Counted from the stretch's first letter, positions 21,501-28,330 are shown. The stretch: 34,934 nt of DNA from an uncultured Bacteroidales bacterium (GCA_900319035.1 ONMU01000025.1:1-34934), one strand, 5' to 3'. Notes: generated by a model from the sequence alone, not told the origin. Program-made: numbers and translations.

Positions 21501-22749
21501 AATGTTGGAATAAAAAATCGTTATACGGGTAACGCTTCACGTGAATAGCTTTTATACGATCGTACATGAGCGCGCGCAAAGCGTCAATGTTTTCTTTGTT
21601 TCTCGCGGAAATGAAGATGCAGTCCTCGCCAAGTCTTGCCATCCACGTCTTTTGCAGATCTTCCAAGGAGTAGTTCTCCCGCTGCATCGGCGTGAGGTCA
21701 TCTTCTTCTTTCGGTGTATAAGTGAAGTTATCAATCTTGTTAAAGACAACGATTTGAGGAATCTCCCGTTGACTCTCTCCCTTCCCTTTAGGAGAGGGTT
21801 GAGGTGAGGTGATCTCCCTGATTGTCTGTTCGACTACTTCGTACTGCTCTTCGAAATTAGGATGCGAGATGTCCACTACATGGATCAGCAGATCCGCCTC
21901 GCGCACCTCGTCAAGCGTCGATTTGAAGGACTCGACCAAGTGGTGAGGCAGTTTGCGGATGAAGCCGACAGTGTCGGAGAGCAGGAACGGCAGGTTCTCG
22001 ATTGTCACTTTGCGTACCGTGGTGTCAAGGGTAGCAAAGAGTTTGTTCTCCGCGAAGACATCGGATTTGGAGAGCAGGTTCATGAGTGTCGATTTGCCGA
22101 CGTTCGTATATCCGACGAGTGCCACACGAACCATCTTTCCGCGATGCTGGCGTTGGGTAGCCATCTGTTTGTCAATGGTCTTGAGTTGCTCGCGCAGCAA
22201 GGCGATACGCTGACCGATGACCCGTTTATCCGCCTCTATCTGGGTTTCACCCATACCGCGGTTCGTTCCTCCACCACCGCGCTGACGATCCAAGTGCGAC
22301 CACATCCTCGTCAGACGAGGAAGCATGTATTGCAGATGTGCCATCTCGACTTGCGTCTTCGCATAGGAAGTCTGCGCACGTTGGAGGAAAATCTCCAAAA
22401 TCAATATCGTTCGGTCAATCACACGCACGTCCGGCTTGCCCTTGTGGTTCAGCGCTTTCTCTATGTTTCGAATCTGTCTCGGACTCAACTCATCGTCAAA
22501 GATCACCACGTCTATGGGATGATGCTCCAAAATAAATTGGTCAATCTCACTCAGCTTTCCTTCTCCCACATATGTAGCCGTATTAGGCAGATCAAGACGT
22601 TGGGTAAAGCGTTTGACGGGTACGATACCATGCGTGTCGGCAAGGAATGCCAACTCGTCGAGGTATTCTTTCGTGCGGTCTTCCGGCTGGTTCGGAGTGA
22701 TCAGTCCGACCAACACCGCGTGTTCAATATAGGGCTTGATTTCAATCAT
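21487..22749 (-). CDS. hflX: Ribosome-associated GTPase HflX
   Basis: A 420-residue GTPase. The N-terminal HflX domain (about 1-200) includes RLDLPNTATYVGEGKLSEI, FDDELSPRQIRNIEKAL and VIDRTILILEIFLQRAQT, then the glycine-rich QRGGGGTNRGMGETQIEADKR. G-motifs follow: G1 GYTNVGKST near 213, G2 LDTTVRK, G3 DTVGFI near 259, G4 NKID near 337, and the G5-like ISARN. HflX rescues stalled or heat-damaged ribosomes by splitting them. Residues 313-327 (TSPQPSPKGKGES) come from the palindromic repeat at 21777-21809, placed between G3 and G4. Its ATG overlaps the lemA stop (ATGA). Confidence 0.95.
   Translation of the reverse strand: MIEIKPYIEHAVLVGLITPNQPEDRTKEYLDELAFLADTHGIVPVKRFTQRLDLPNTATYVGEGKLSEIDQFILEHHPIDVVIFDDELSPRQIRNIEKALNHKGKPDVRVIDRTILILEIFLQRAQTSYAKTQVEMAHLQYMLPRLTRMWSHLDRQRGGGGTNRGMGETQIEADKRVIGQRIALLREQLKTIDKQMATQRQHRGKMVRVALVGYTNVGKSTLMNLLSKSDVFAENKLFATLDTTVRKVTIENLPFLLSDTVGFIRKLPHHLVESFKSTLDEVREADLLIHVVDISHPNFEEQYEVVEQTIREITSPQPSPKGKGESQREIPQIVVFNKIDNFTYTPKEEDDLTPMQRENYSLEDLQKTWMARLGEDCIFISARNKENIDALRALMYDRIKAIHVKRYPYNDFLFQHYEND
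21777..21809. repeat. In-frame palindromic repeat, copy 2
   Basis: Same element as 9198-9230: CTCCCTTCCCTT, AGG.GAGGG and a closing TGAGG are shared, about 28 of 33 bases. Here it is read on the opposite strand relative to the gene, and still keeps the hflX frame open. Confidence 0.75.
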
Positions 22750-23336
22750 CAGAACTCTACTTTCGGGGCTTTGGAAGCGCCCTCTTCTGCTTCGAAATAC
22801 GGTTTTTTATCAAATCCGAAGATACCTGCAAGGATGTTGTTCGGGAAACGGCGGATGGTCTTGTTGTATGCCTTAGCCGTCTCGTTGAACATCTGACGTG
22901 CGATAGTGATCCGGTTCTCGGTACCTTCGAGTTGTGCTTGCAGGTCGCGGAAGTTCTGGTTCGCTTTGAGATCCGGATAGTTCTCTGCTACAGCGAGCAG
23001 TCGTCCGAGAGCCTGACTCAGTTCACCTTGTGCAGCTTGGTATGCAGCCAGTTGCTCAGGCGTAGCGGTAGCCGGATCAATAGTGATCTGCGTTGCTTTA
23101 GCACGTGCTTCTACCACGCCCTCCAAGGTCTGTTGCTCATGCGCAGCATAACCTTTGACCGTTGCAACGAGGTTCGGTACAAGGTCAGCACGACGCTGGT
23201 ATTGGTTTTCAACCTGCGCCCAAGAGGACTCCACTTCTTCTTCTGATGCAATGAATGCGTTGTACACATTGGCTACCCAAAGGGCAATAATGGCGAGGAT
23301 TCCTAATCCTACAATCCATGGAAGTAATTTTTTCAT
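22749..23336 (-). CDS. lemA: LemA family protein
   Basis: A 195-residue protein with one N-terminal membrane helix (about 7-28) and the LemA helical bundle: VYNAFIASEEEVESSWAQVE, NQYQRRADLVPNLVATVKGY, EARAKATQ, LLAVAENYPDLKANQNF, ENRITIARQMFNETAKAYN and RRFPNNILAG. LemA proteins sit in the inner membrane with a long periplasmic helical part; their biochemical role is not settled. The pairing with a TPM-domain protein is a recurrent one in bacteria. A hairpin array fills the region upstream, and hflX follows by a 4-base overlap. Confidence 0.93.
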   Translation of the reverse strand: MKKLLPWIVGLGILAIIALWVANVYNAFIASEEEVESSWAQVENQYQRRADLVPNLVATVKGYAAHEQQTLEGVVEARAKATQITIDPATATPEQLAAYQAAQGELSQALGRLLAVAENYPDLKANQNFRDLQAQLEGTENRITIARQMFNETAKAYNKTIRRFPNNILAGIFGFDKKPYFEAEEGASKAPKVEF

Positions 23337-23358
23337 TATTGTGTTGTTTATTATTTGC

Positions 23359-23566
23359 TGCGTTTGTTTGGGGCAAAGCCCTTGTTTGACTTTGTTTGTT
23401 TGGGACTACGTCCTTGTTTGACTTTGTTTGTTTGGGGCAAAGCCCTTGTTTGACTTCGTTTGTTTGGAACTACGTCCTTGTTTGACTGCGTGTTCGAACT
23501 CTCAAACAAAGCCCGCAGGGCTCAAACCAACGGACATTGTCCGTCAAACCAAGCCCCAAGGCTTGC
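23359..23566 (-). repeat. Tandem array of short hairpins with constant linkers
   Basis: Four contiguous 32-base units (23359-23390, 23391-23422, 23423-23454, 23455-23486) share the frame TTTGTTTG-hairpin-CTTGTTTGAC. Their stems change in a paired way: GGGC-AAA-GCCC in units 1 and 3, GGAC-TAC-GTCC in unit 2, and the same with one mismatch in unit 4. After a GTTCGAAC palindrome, three units run in the opposite sense with CAAAC linkers: AGCCC/GGGCT, ACGGAC/GTCCGT, AAGCC/GGCTT. The array ends at the TPM gene's stop codon and 22 bases before the lemA start, so it lies inside their shared message. Confidence 0.85.
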
Positions 23567-24493
23567 TTACCATCTTCCTCCGGCACCTCCGCCGAAGGTG
23601 GAACCGCCGCCCCAAGAGCCGCCTCCGCTGAAACTGTTGCCGCCTCCTCCGCCACCTCCGGAGATATAGACCGTGTGGGAGCGTTTGGGGATGATGAACG
23701 GCAGGACGAACACGTTTCCGCAATGGAGACACCGATAGGTTCGTTCGCCTTGTCCTTCGCGGGAGTACGTAGCGGTTGTGAGGATACGCTCGTGTACGGC
23801 GTGCGCGTTACGTTTGCCGCATTTGGGGCAACGCTTGACGGACGACCACCAGCCCATGAAGAAGATGAGCAGGATCACCGCTAACAGGACAACGAGGATG
23901 GTGATGATCTCACCGGTCGTCATCTCTTCCTCATCTGCGTACTGACCGCGGTTGGTGACCGAACGGATGGAGAGCAGCTCTTCCGGCACGTCTCCGTCTG
24001 TGCATATCTCGTATATACGCAGGGCGCCCAGACACAGACCTCCGCCGTAGTCTCCTGCCTGAAAAGCAGGGATCATATCGTCATGGATGATCTGCGAACA
24101 ACGGGCATCGGGCAGCACGCCTTCTATACCAACGCCGGTCATGATACGGATGTCATGGCTCTCCTCCACGAAGAGAATGAGCACGCCGGTGTTCTGACCT
24201 TTCCTGCCTATGCCCCAACGCTGGAAGAGCTCGTACGCAAAATCGAACGCATCGCTTGTGCCGATGGACTCGATAGCTACGACGCACATCTCCACATGCG
24301 TAGCGGCATCGAGCTTCTCAGCGCAGCTGTTGAGCCACACGACATCCGAATCCGCAATCAGCGCATCGGGGTTAGCGACATAGAAATCCTGACCCTCTGT
24401 CTTGGGATCGGGAACCGTAGAGGGCGTATAAACAGCCGCCTGAACGACCGTTACTATCCACAATGCGATATATATTCCTATTCGTCGAAGCAT
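23567..24493 (-). CDS. TPM-domain membrane protein with zinc ribbon and Gly-rich tail
   Basis: A 308-residue protein. Signal peptide or anchor (MLRRIGIYIALWIVTVVQA), then a TPM/Psb32-type domain (about 28-185: DALIADSDVVWLNSCAEKLD, VEMCVVAIESIG, GVLILFVEESHDIRIMTGVGIEG, LPDARCSQIIHDDMIPAFQAG). A membrane helix follows near 213-235, then a zinc ribbon with CPKCG and CLHCG, and a glycine/serine tail ending GGGAGGRW. These proteins often sit next to lemA; a role in envelope or membrane-protein quality control is suggested for relatives but not settled. A longer frame from 24544 would begin inside the promoter, so I chose the ATG at 24493, about 15 bases after the expected start site. Confidence 0.88.
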   Translation of the reverse strand: MLRRIGIYIALWIVTVVQAAVYTPSTVPDPKTEGQDFYVANPDALIADSDVVWLNSCAEKLDAATHVEMCVVAIESIGTSDAFDFAYELFQRWGIGRKGQNTGVLILFVEESHDIRIMTGVGIEGVLPDARCSQIIHDDMIPAFQAGDYGGGLCLGALRIYEICTDGDVPEELLSIRSVTNRGQYADEEEMTTGEIITILVVLLAVILLIFFMGWWSSVKRCPKCGKRNAHAVHERILTTATYSREGQGERTYRCLHCGNVFVLPFIIPKRSHTVYISGGGGGGGNSFSGGGSWGGGSTFGGGAGGRW

Positions 24494-24513
24494 GTGTTCC
24501 AACTTTTGCGGTG

Positions 24514-24545
24514 CAAAAGTACAAAAAAAAATTGACATATGCAAA
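24514..24545 (-). promoter_or_regulatory. Primary-sigma promoter of the TPM-lemA-hflX operon
   Basis: Minus-strand TTTG, a 20-base spacer, TACTTTTG, then CACCGCAAAAG: the -7 region is mirrored as a near-perfect palindrome. The -33 box overlaps the rpsO terminator. Confidence 0.78.
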
Positions 24546-24576
24546 AAAAAAACGCCCTAATGGACGTTTTTTTGTT
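24543..24576 (-). terminator. Intrinsic terminator of rpsO
   Basis: Minus-strand AAAAAACGTCC and GGGCGTTTTTT pair around a 4-base loop with one mismatch and end in a run of T. It lies about 70 bases after the rpsO stop. Confidence 0.72.
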
Positions 24577-24642
24577 TTTTTCGTACTTTTCAGTGTTTTC
24601 GCCCTTACGCAAACTGCGCAAATGACGAAATCGACGAGAAAA

Positions 24643-24912
24643 TTACTTACGGATGCTGAGCTCTTTGATGAGGGCACGATAACGCTCGATGTCTTTTGCC
24701 TTCAGGTAGTCCAACATACGACGACGCTTACCAACGAGGGTGGTCAATGCGCGCTCGGTACCGAAGTCCTTGCGATTCTCCTTGAGGTGCTCGGTCAGGT
24801 GGTTGATACGGAAGGTGAAGAGGGCGATTTGGCTCTCTGCAGAACCGGTGTTCTTAGCGTCTTTGCCATACTTAGCAAAAAGCTCTGCTTTTTTCTCAGA
24901 TGTTAAATACAT
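24643..24912 (-). CDS. rpsO: Small ribosomal subunit protein uS15
   Basis: An 89-residue protein with the full uS15 pattern: GSAESQIALFTFRINHLTEHL, KDFGTERALTTLVGKRRRML and DYLKAKDIERYRALIKEL. It binds the central domain of 16S rRNA early in subunit assembly. It stands alone, with its own promoter and terminator, and has a leader of about 150 bases. In other bacteria uS15 represses its own translation through such leaders. Confidence 0.97.
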   Translation of the reverse strand: MYLTSEKKAELFAKYGKDAKNTGSAESQIALFTFRINHLTEHLKENRKDFGTERALTTLVGKRRRMLDYLKAKDIERYRALIKELSIRK

Positions 24913-25068
24913 ACTATTTTTTCATTTGTTCATTTACCATTTGGTCATTTATTGAGTCATTTATTAGTCATTGGACCATTGGCAAATGGAGTTAAACAAT
25001 GGTGGCAAAGCATCATACGTGTATCAAAACTTCGCCACATTTAGTGCGCTTTTTCACGAAAAAGCCTG
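24913..25068 (-). promoter_or_regulatory. Leader of rpsO
   Basis: Transcribed from the 25069-25100 promoter. It contains several AAATGA/TAAATGAC repeats (24920-24975) and a CCATTTG/CAAATGG pairing close to the start codon. No canonical Shine-Dalgarno precedes the ATG. Control by uS15 binding is possible, by analogy only. Confidence 0.4.
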
Positions 25069-25100
25069 CAAAATTACTGCTTTTTTTTGAATTGACCAAA
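25069..25100 (-). promoter_or_regulatory. Primary-sigma promoter of rpsO
   Basis: Minus-strand TTTG, a 20-base spacer, TAATTTTG. The spacer and flanks match the tRNA-Leu/rpsU promoter at 16025-16056 almost base for base. Confidence 0.8.
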
Positions 25101-25127
25101 TATTTTGGCAAAAATCTTCTATTTTAT

Positions 25128-26012
25128 TTACTTTTTTACCTGAAATGGGAACGAACCGATGAGATTTCCGTCGCAGAAGAAGTCAATCGTATAAAATCCT
25201 GCTACGATATTCTCCATAGGCCAGTAGCAAGTACCGTTGTACTCGTCTCCCGTGTATTCAATCTGGCTGGAGAGGGTATAAGGCACCTCGCCGCTCTCAA
25301 AAGGAAAAACATGTTCTTCACTCTCGCCCAGCAGGTTGCCGTTCGGGTCGATGATACGGATGTACAGGTCTTTGAGACCGGGTGTACAGGTGATGTTTTT
25401 CGCAATGGTGTAGTCAAACTGCAGCTTGCGGATGTGACTCGTCATGCGTGTCTTCTTGTCGTTCTTGTTGAGAGGTGTGTGTACGCAAGAGGTGACTTCC
25501 AGCATGGAAGCACGTGAGACGGTCTCGCTCAGTTGCGAGTTTAGAGTGGAGAGTTGAGAGTTCTGCTCCTTGAACTGCCTGTTCTCCCGACGGACTTGTA
25601 TGTTCTCTTCCGTCAGACGTGCGTTGGTAGCATTGAGGCTGTCTATCTGACGCACATAATCTTTCATGACCGCACGAACGGTAGCGAGCTCTTTCTTGAG
25701 TTCGGCTATACGGCGCGCGTTGGAAGCTTTGGTGTGACGCAGCTCTTCGAGCAAGTCCTGCACACGTTGTTGCTCACGGCTCAGCAGGTCTTGCAGACTG
25801 TCGTTACGGATATCCATCTGCTGATAGCCGTCAAACTGGATAGCCAAGTCTTCGTATTCTTCTTGCAGCTCCTCTTTCTCGATGGTCATCTGCTCCACTA
25901 TCTCGTTCAGGTCTTGACGCTGGCTGATGTTCCACCACACTAATCCGGCGATGATAACCAGCAGAACGATGATCCAAATGAGTTGGTTTTTGTTGTTCTG
26001 TATATTGCTCAT
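25128..26012 (-). CDS. Membrane-anchored coiled-coil protein of unknown function
   Basis: A 294-residue protein: one membrane helix (about 10-28, LIWIIVLLVIIAGLVWW), a long coiled coil (about 32-165) with regular heptads, then a beta-rich periplasmic C-terminal domain (about 190-290: KLQFDYTIAKNITCTPGLKD, YIRIIDPNGNLLGESEEHVF, GFYTIDFFCDGNLIGSFPFQ). I recall similar proteins only as unnamed Bacteroidales families. Residues NSQLSTLNSQLSE are encoded by ACTCTCAACTCTAAACTC-type direct repeats that happen to fit the coiled coil. Its ATG overlaps the murF stop (ATGA), so it is coupled to a peptidoglycan gene. Confidence 0.82.
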   Translation of the reverse strand: MSNIQNNKNQLIWIIVLLVIIAGLVWWNISQRQDLNEIVEQMTIEKEELQEEYEDLAIQFDGYQQMDIRNDSLQDLLSREQQRVQDLLEELRHTKASNARRIAELKKELATVRAVMKDYVRQIDSLNATNARLTEENIQVRRENRQFKEQNSQLSTLNSQLSETVSRASMLEVTSCVHTPLNKNDKKTRMTSHIRKLQFDYTIAKNITCTPGLKDLYIRIIDPNGNLLGESEEHVFPFESGEVPYTLSSQIEYTGDEYNGTCYWPMENIVAGFYTIDFFCDGNLIGSFPFQVKK

Positions 26013-27241
26013 AATAAAGGAATTACTTTTTCTAATTGGTTACTACGACTGCCTTTGAGCAGGATGCGGTAGCCTTGGAGAGGCTCCTGACGCAGGTGTT
26101 CGCAAAGGGCTTCTACGTTCTCAAAAACAGGGTAAGGAGCGGTCGTCTCTTGGTACTCATTGCCAACGAGAAGCACCTTGTCGGCTTTGCGTTCCAAGAG
26201 CATGTTGACGATGTTCTGATGCTCCAAATGGGAGTATTCGCCCAGTTCGCGCATGGCGCCTAAGATATACGCCTTCGGCATTTGAGGTTGTACTTTGTCC
26301 CTTTGTCCTTTGTCAAACGCTTCTATCGCTGCCTGCATGGAGGTCGGGTTGGCGTTATAGGCATCTACCACCACCGTGTTGTGCTCACTCTGCATCAGTT
26401 GCGAGCGGTTGTTAGAGGGCACATAAGCGCGGATAGCAGCCAATGCCGCCTCTTCGCTCACTCCGAAATAGCGTCCCACACAGATAGCCGCAGAGACGTT
26501 CTCGGCATTGTAACCACCCACCAGATGAGTGTCGGAAGGCATCGTGCCCGTGTGGTACAAGACCGCTTTGCTGACAGAAGACAGACCGGCTACGCCTGAC
26601 AGACCGCTTGCTTCGCAAGCTGACAGATACATTTTCTCCAGATACGGGTTATCGGCATTGCGGAAGATAGTGCCGTTATGGGCAACGAGGAAATCGTACA
26701 ACTCCCGTTTGGTGGCTTGTACGCCTTCGAACGAACCGAAACCCTGCAGATGAGCACGACCGACGTTGGTGATCAGACCGCAGGTCGGTTCCGCTATCTC
26801 CACCAACTCTTGGATGTCCCCCGGGTGCGAGGCGCCCATCTCCACAATCGCCAACTCGTGCGCGCGCGTCATACTTAATAAGGTGAGTGGCACTCCGAGT
26901 TGGTTATTGAGGTTGCCTTGGGTATAGTAGATCTTATACTTGGTACTCAGTACCGCAGCCGTCAGCTCCTTGGTGGTCGTCTTGCCGTTTGTACCGGTGA
27001 TACCTATAATAGGTATCCCTAATTGACGCCGCCATGCGCGAGCCAAGTCTTGCAATTCCGCCAAGGCGTTCTCGCCCGAGATGATGTACGCGGCTCCTTG
27101 TGCTTTCGCTTGCTCCACGAAGTCGTTGCCGTCAAAATGCTCTCCTTTGAGTGCAACAAAGATGCAGCCGGGGCTTACTTTCCGGCTGTCCGTGGTGACG
27201 TTCAGGGCGTCTTTATTGTCTATCAAAAAACTCCAATTCAT
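26009..27241 (-). CDS. murF: UDP-N-acetylmuramoyl-tripeptide--D-alanyl-D-alanine ligase
   Basis: A 410-residue Mur ligase. N-terminal VTTDSRKVSPGCIFVALKGEHFDGNDF binds the UDP substrate; the ATP loop ITGTNGKTTTKE lies near residues 81-92. EMGASHPGDI, TNVGRAHLQGFGSFEGV, and in the C-terminal domain VVVDAYNANPTSM, ILGAMRELGE and LLKGSRSNQLE complete the family pattern. It adds D-Ala-D-Ala to the muramyl tripeptide. A longer frame from 27316 would cover the promoter, so the ATG at 27241 is the likely start. Residues about 204-222 (ACEASGLSGVAGLSS) come from a hairpin repeat (26576-26626) placed in frame within the central domain. Confidence 0.94.
   Translation of the reverse strand: MNWSFLIDNKDALNVTTDSRKVSPGCIFVALKGEHFDGNDFVEQAKAQGAAYIISGENALAELQDLARAWRRQLGIPIIGITGTNGKTTTKELTAAVLSTKYKIYYTQGNLNNQLGVPLTLLSMTRAHELAIVEMGASHPGDIQELVEIAEPTCGLITNVGRAHLQGFGSFEGVQATKRELYDFLVAHNGTIFRNADNPYLEKMYLSACEASGLSGVAGLSSVSKAVLYHTGTMPSDTHLVGGYNAENVSAAICVGRYFGVSEEAALAAIRAYVPSNNRSQLMQSEHNTVVVDAYNANPTSMQAAIEAFDKGQRDKVQPQMPKAYILGAMRELGEYSHLEHQNIVNMLLERKADKVLLVGNEYQETTAPYPVFENVEALCEHLRQEPLQGYRILLKGSRSNQLEKVIPLL
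26576..26626. repeat. Hairpin repeat inside murF
   Basis: Two units of the AGACCG-linked hairpin family: AGACCG-GGC-TAC-GCC-style and AGACCG with GCTTGC-TTC-GCAAGC, joined by TGACAG. The linker AGACCG is the one used in the array at 28091-28206. The frame of murF stays open. Confidence 0.65.
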
Positions 27242-27262
27242 CTGTTCAAACCTTTGCGGGTG

Positions 27263-27294
27263 CAAAGGTACTGCTTTTTTTGCATATATGCAAA
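27263..27294 (-). promoter_or_regulatory. Primary-sigma promoter of murF
   Basis: Minus-strand TTTGCATATATGCAA carries the -33; the 20-base spacer is followed by TACCTTTG and then CACCCGCAAAGG, a mirrored -7. The start lies about 15 bases before the ATG. Confidence 0.8.
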
Positions 27295-27301
27295 TAAAAA
27301 G

Positions 27302-27332
27302 CGAAAAATCGCCCAAATTGAGCGATTTTTCT
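27302..27332 (-). terminator. Intrinsic terminator at the end of the accessory island
   Basis: Minus-strand GAAAAATCGCTCAA and TTGGGCGATTTTTC pair and are followed by GCTTTTTA. It repeats the terminator at 9340-9370 with few changes, including the flanking ATGTAC.AAGGAA. Confidence 0.82.
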
Positions 27333-27361
27333 TCCTTAGTACATCGTACATCTGTCCTTCT

Positions 27362-27571
27362 TTACTTCTTTTTGACGCCGGTATATTCCTCGACGGTCTT
27401 CGTGGTGATGGTCGTTGCGTTCTTGGTGCTATCCGCGACCTGCGTATAGGTCGCCGTGGTAGAGATCGTGCGCCAAGCTTTGCAGCTCGTCATTCCCAGC
27501 GCTACTGCGCAACATGTCAGCAACGCTAACACGATCGTCTCGATGATTTTGTAGATCTGTTGATTAGTCAT
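27362..27571 (-). CDS. Small lipoprotein-like protein
   Basis: A 69-residue protein: a hydrophobic helix (about 10-26) ending in a lipobox-like ALGMTSC with Cys30, then a Thr/Ser-rich tail (TISTTATYTQVADSTKNATT) ending in lysines. Size and layout resemble small membrane peptides found in Bacteroidales mobile or prophage-like modules, but I cannot place it in a named family. It lies between the 27694 gene and the island-end terminator, behind a run of TTTAAC direct repeats (27576-27604). Confidence 0.6.
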   Translation of the reverse strand: MTNQQIYKIIETIVLALLTCCAVALGMTSCKAWRTISTTATYTQVADSTKNATTITTKTVEEYTGVKKK

Positions 27572-27604
27572 AAATTTAACAATTTAACGGTTTAACAGTT
27601 TAAC

Positions 27605-27637
27605 GTAAAAGAAGTGCCCGAAGGCACTTTCTTTTAC
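27605..27637 (-). other. Stable hairpin between two island genes
   Basis: Minus-strand GTAAAAGAAAGTGCC and GGCACTTCTTTTAC pair around a TTCG tetraloop with one bulged base. No T run follows, so it may act in message stability or as a weak terminator for the 27694 gene. Confidence 0.6.
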
Positions 27638-27669
27638 CCGTTATGCTCTGCATCGTAAGCCTCTTTCTC
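27634..27669 (-). pseudogene. Duplicated 3' end of the 27694 gene
   Basis: Past the true stop, the minus strand encodes EKEAYDAEHNG and a stop, nearly the last residues of the intact gene (EKAAYDAEHQG). The copies are separated by two small hairpins, CCGTC/GACGG and GCCTT/AAGGC (27669-27693). It looks like a tandem duplication of the gene's tail with hairpin sequence between. Confidence 0.7.
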
Positions 27670-27693
27670 CGTCCTTGACGGCCTTGAAAAGGC

Positions 27694-28086
27694 TTACCCT
27701 TGATGCTCCGCATCATAGGCTGCCTTTTCGAGACTCCAGAGATAAGCCTTCATGGTTTTTACACCGCCCGGCTGATCCTTCTGCGCTGCGAAAGCGGCTT
27801 GGTCAGCGGAGATCTTCATGAGGTCTTTCGCACGAGCGGCTACTGCTGCTGCCACCGCCGAGAAGCGGTTACGAATACGCGTCTCGTCGGTACTTAACGG
27901 AGTGTTGCGTTTGTAACGCTCGGCGCCAAACGCATAAACGCGCTGACAATTGGGGTTCGTGGTTGCCGCCTTGCGGTGGGTTGCCACCAGATAATTACCG
28001 TGGTTGTGACCGTCCTGTTTCTTCGGTCGTTTCAATGCGCCCGAGATCGTCTCGATTCCCGCAACGCCTACTGTCATTACTGCCAT
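27694..28086 (-). CDS. Conserved-looking island protein of unknown function
   Basis: A 130-residue basic protein. The N-terminal third has GALKRPKKQDGHNHGNYLVATHRK and VYAFGAERYKRNTPLSTDE; the C-terminal half is helical with an alanine-rich run SAVAAAVAARAKDL and ends in KAYLWSLEKAAYDAEHQG. I do not recognise the family. The ATG is only 4 bases past the last hairpin of the array at 28091-28206, so the ribosome must reach a start site flanked by tight stems. The 3' end has been duplicated at 27634-27669. Confidence 0.65.
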   Translation of the reverse strand: MAVMTVGVAGIETISGALKRPKKQDGHNHGNYLVATHRKAATTNPNCQRVYAFGAERYKRNTPLSTDETRIRNRFSAVAAAVAARAKDLMKISADQAAFAAQKDQPGGVKTMKAYLWSLEKAAYDAEHQG

Positions 28087-28090
28087 AGAT

Positions 28091-28206
28091 TGTTCGGCGT
28101 TTGCCGAACAGACCGCCCTTTGGGCTGAAAGACCGCTTACCAGGTCCGACCTAGGACCGCTACGCTGTAAGACCGGCTTCGCCTGTAAGACTGATTTTGT
28201 CTGTTC
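28091..28206 (-). repeat. AGACCG-linked hairpin array
   Basis: Successive hairpins TGTTCGGC/GCCGAACA, GCCC-TTT-GGGC, GGTCC/GGACC, GC-TAC-GC and GGC-TTC-GCC are joined by the linker AGACCG (or GGACCG, AGACTG) at 28110, 28130, 28154, 28170 and 28188. The stems differ but each is self-complementary. It lies in the likely 5' leader of the 27694 gene. Confidence 0.8.
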
Positions 28207-28255
28207 GGATTCCTACGCCGTGAGGGGGTTAAGGGTTAGTAGATTGTTGATGATT

Positions 28256-28330
28256 GTTCCACGTCGGATTAGTCCGTGTTGCGTCCGTGTTGAGTCCGTT
28301 TTTAGTCCGTGATTAGTCCGACGTGGAACA
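28256..28330. repeat. Inverted repeat enclosing five 11-base-spaced GTCCG repeats
   Basis: A perfect 14-base inverted repeat, TGTTCCACGTCGGA and TCCGACGTGGAACA, bounds the region. Inside, GTCCG begins at 28272, 28283, 28294, 28305 and 28316: five copies at exactly 11 bases, with AGTCCGTG as the fuller unit. The rest of the 28087-28428 gap holds the hairpin array, a TGTTTTT/AAAAACA stem (28331-28360), and a weak -7 box (TATCTTTG, minus strand, 28364-28371) without a good -33. Confidence 0.85.

Noticed and set aside
21862-22896. A 344-codon plus-strand frame opposite hflX and lemA
   Set aside because: It crosses two coupled minus-strand genes with full family motifs and has no promoter of its own.
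23359-23566. CRISPR array
   Set aside because: Repeats run edge to edge in 32-base units with no unique spacers; variation is confined to self-complementary stems, and no cas gene is near.
23359-23669. Pro-rich plus-strand frames opposite the TPM gene
   Set aside because: They are the antisense of its glycine-rich tail and the hairpin array.
27242-27316. N-terminal extension of MurF
   Set aside because: The extra 25 codons cover the promoter and its start site, so they cannot be in the message from that promoter.
28256-28330. Canonical parS site
   Set aside because: The two half-sites are separated by about 55 bases instead of being joined, and no parA/parB gene is in the window.
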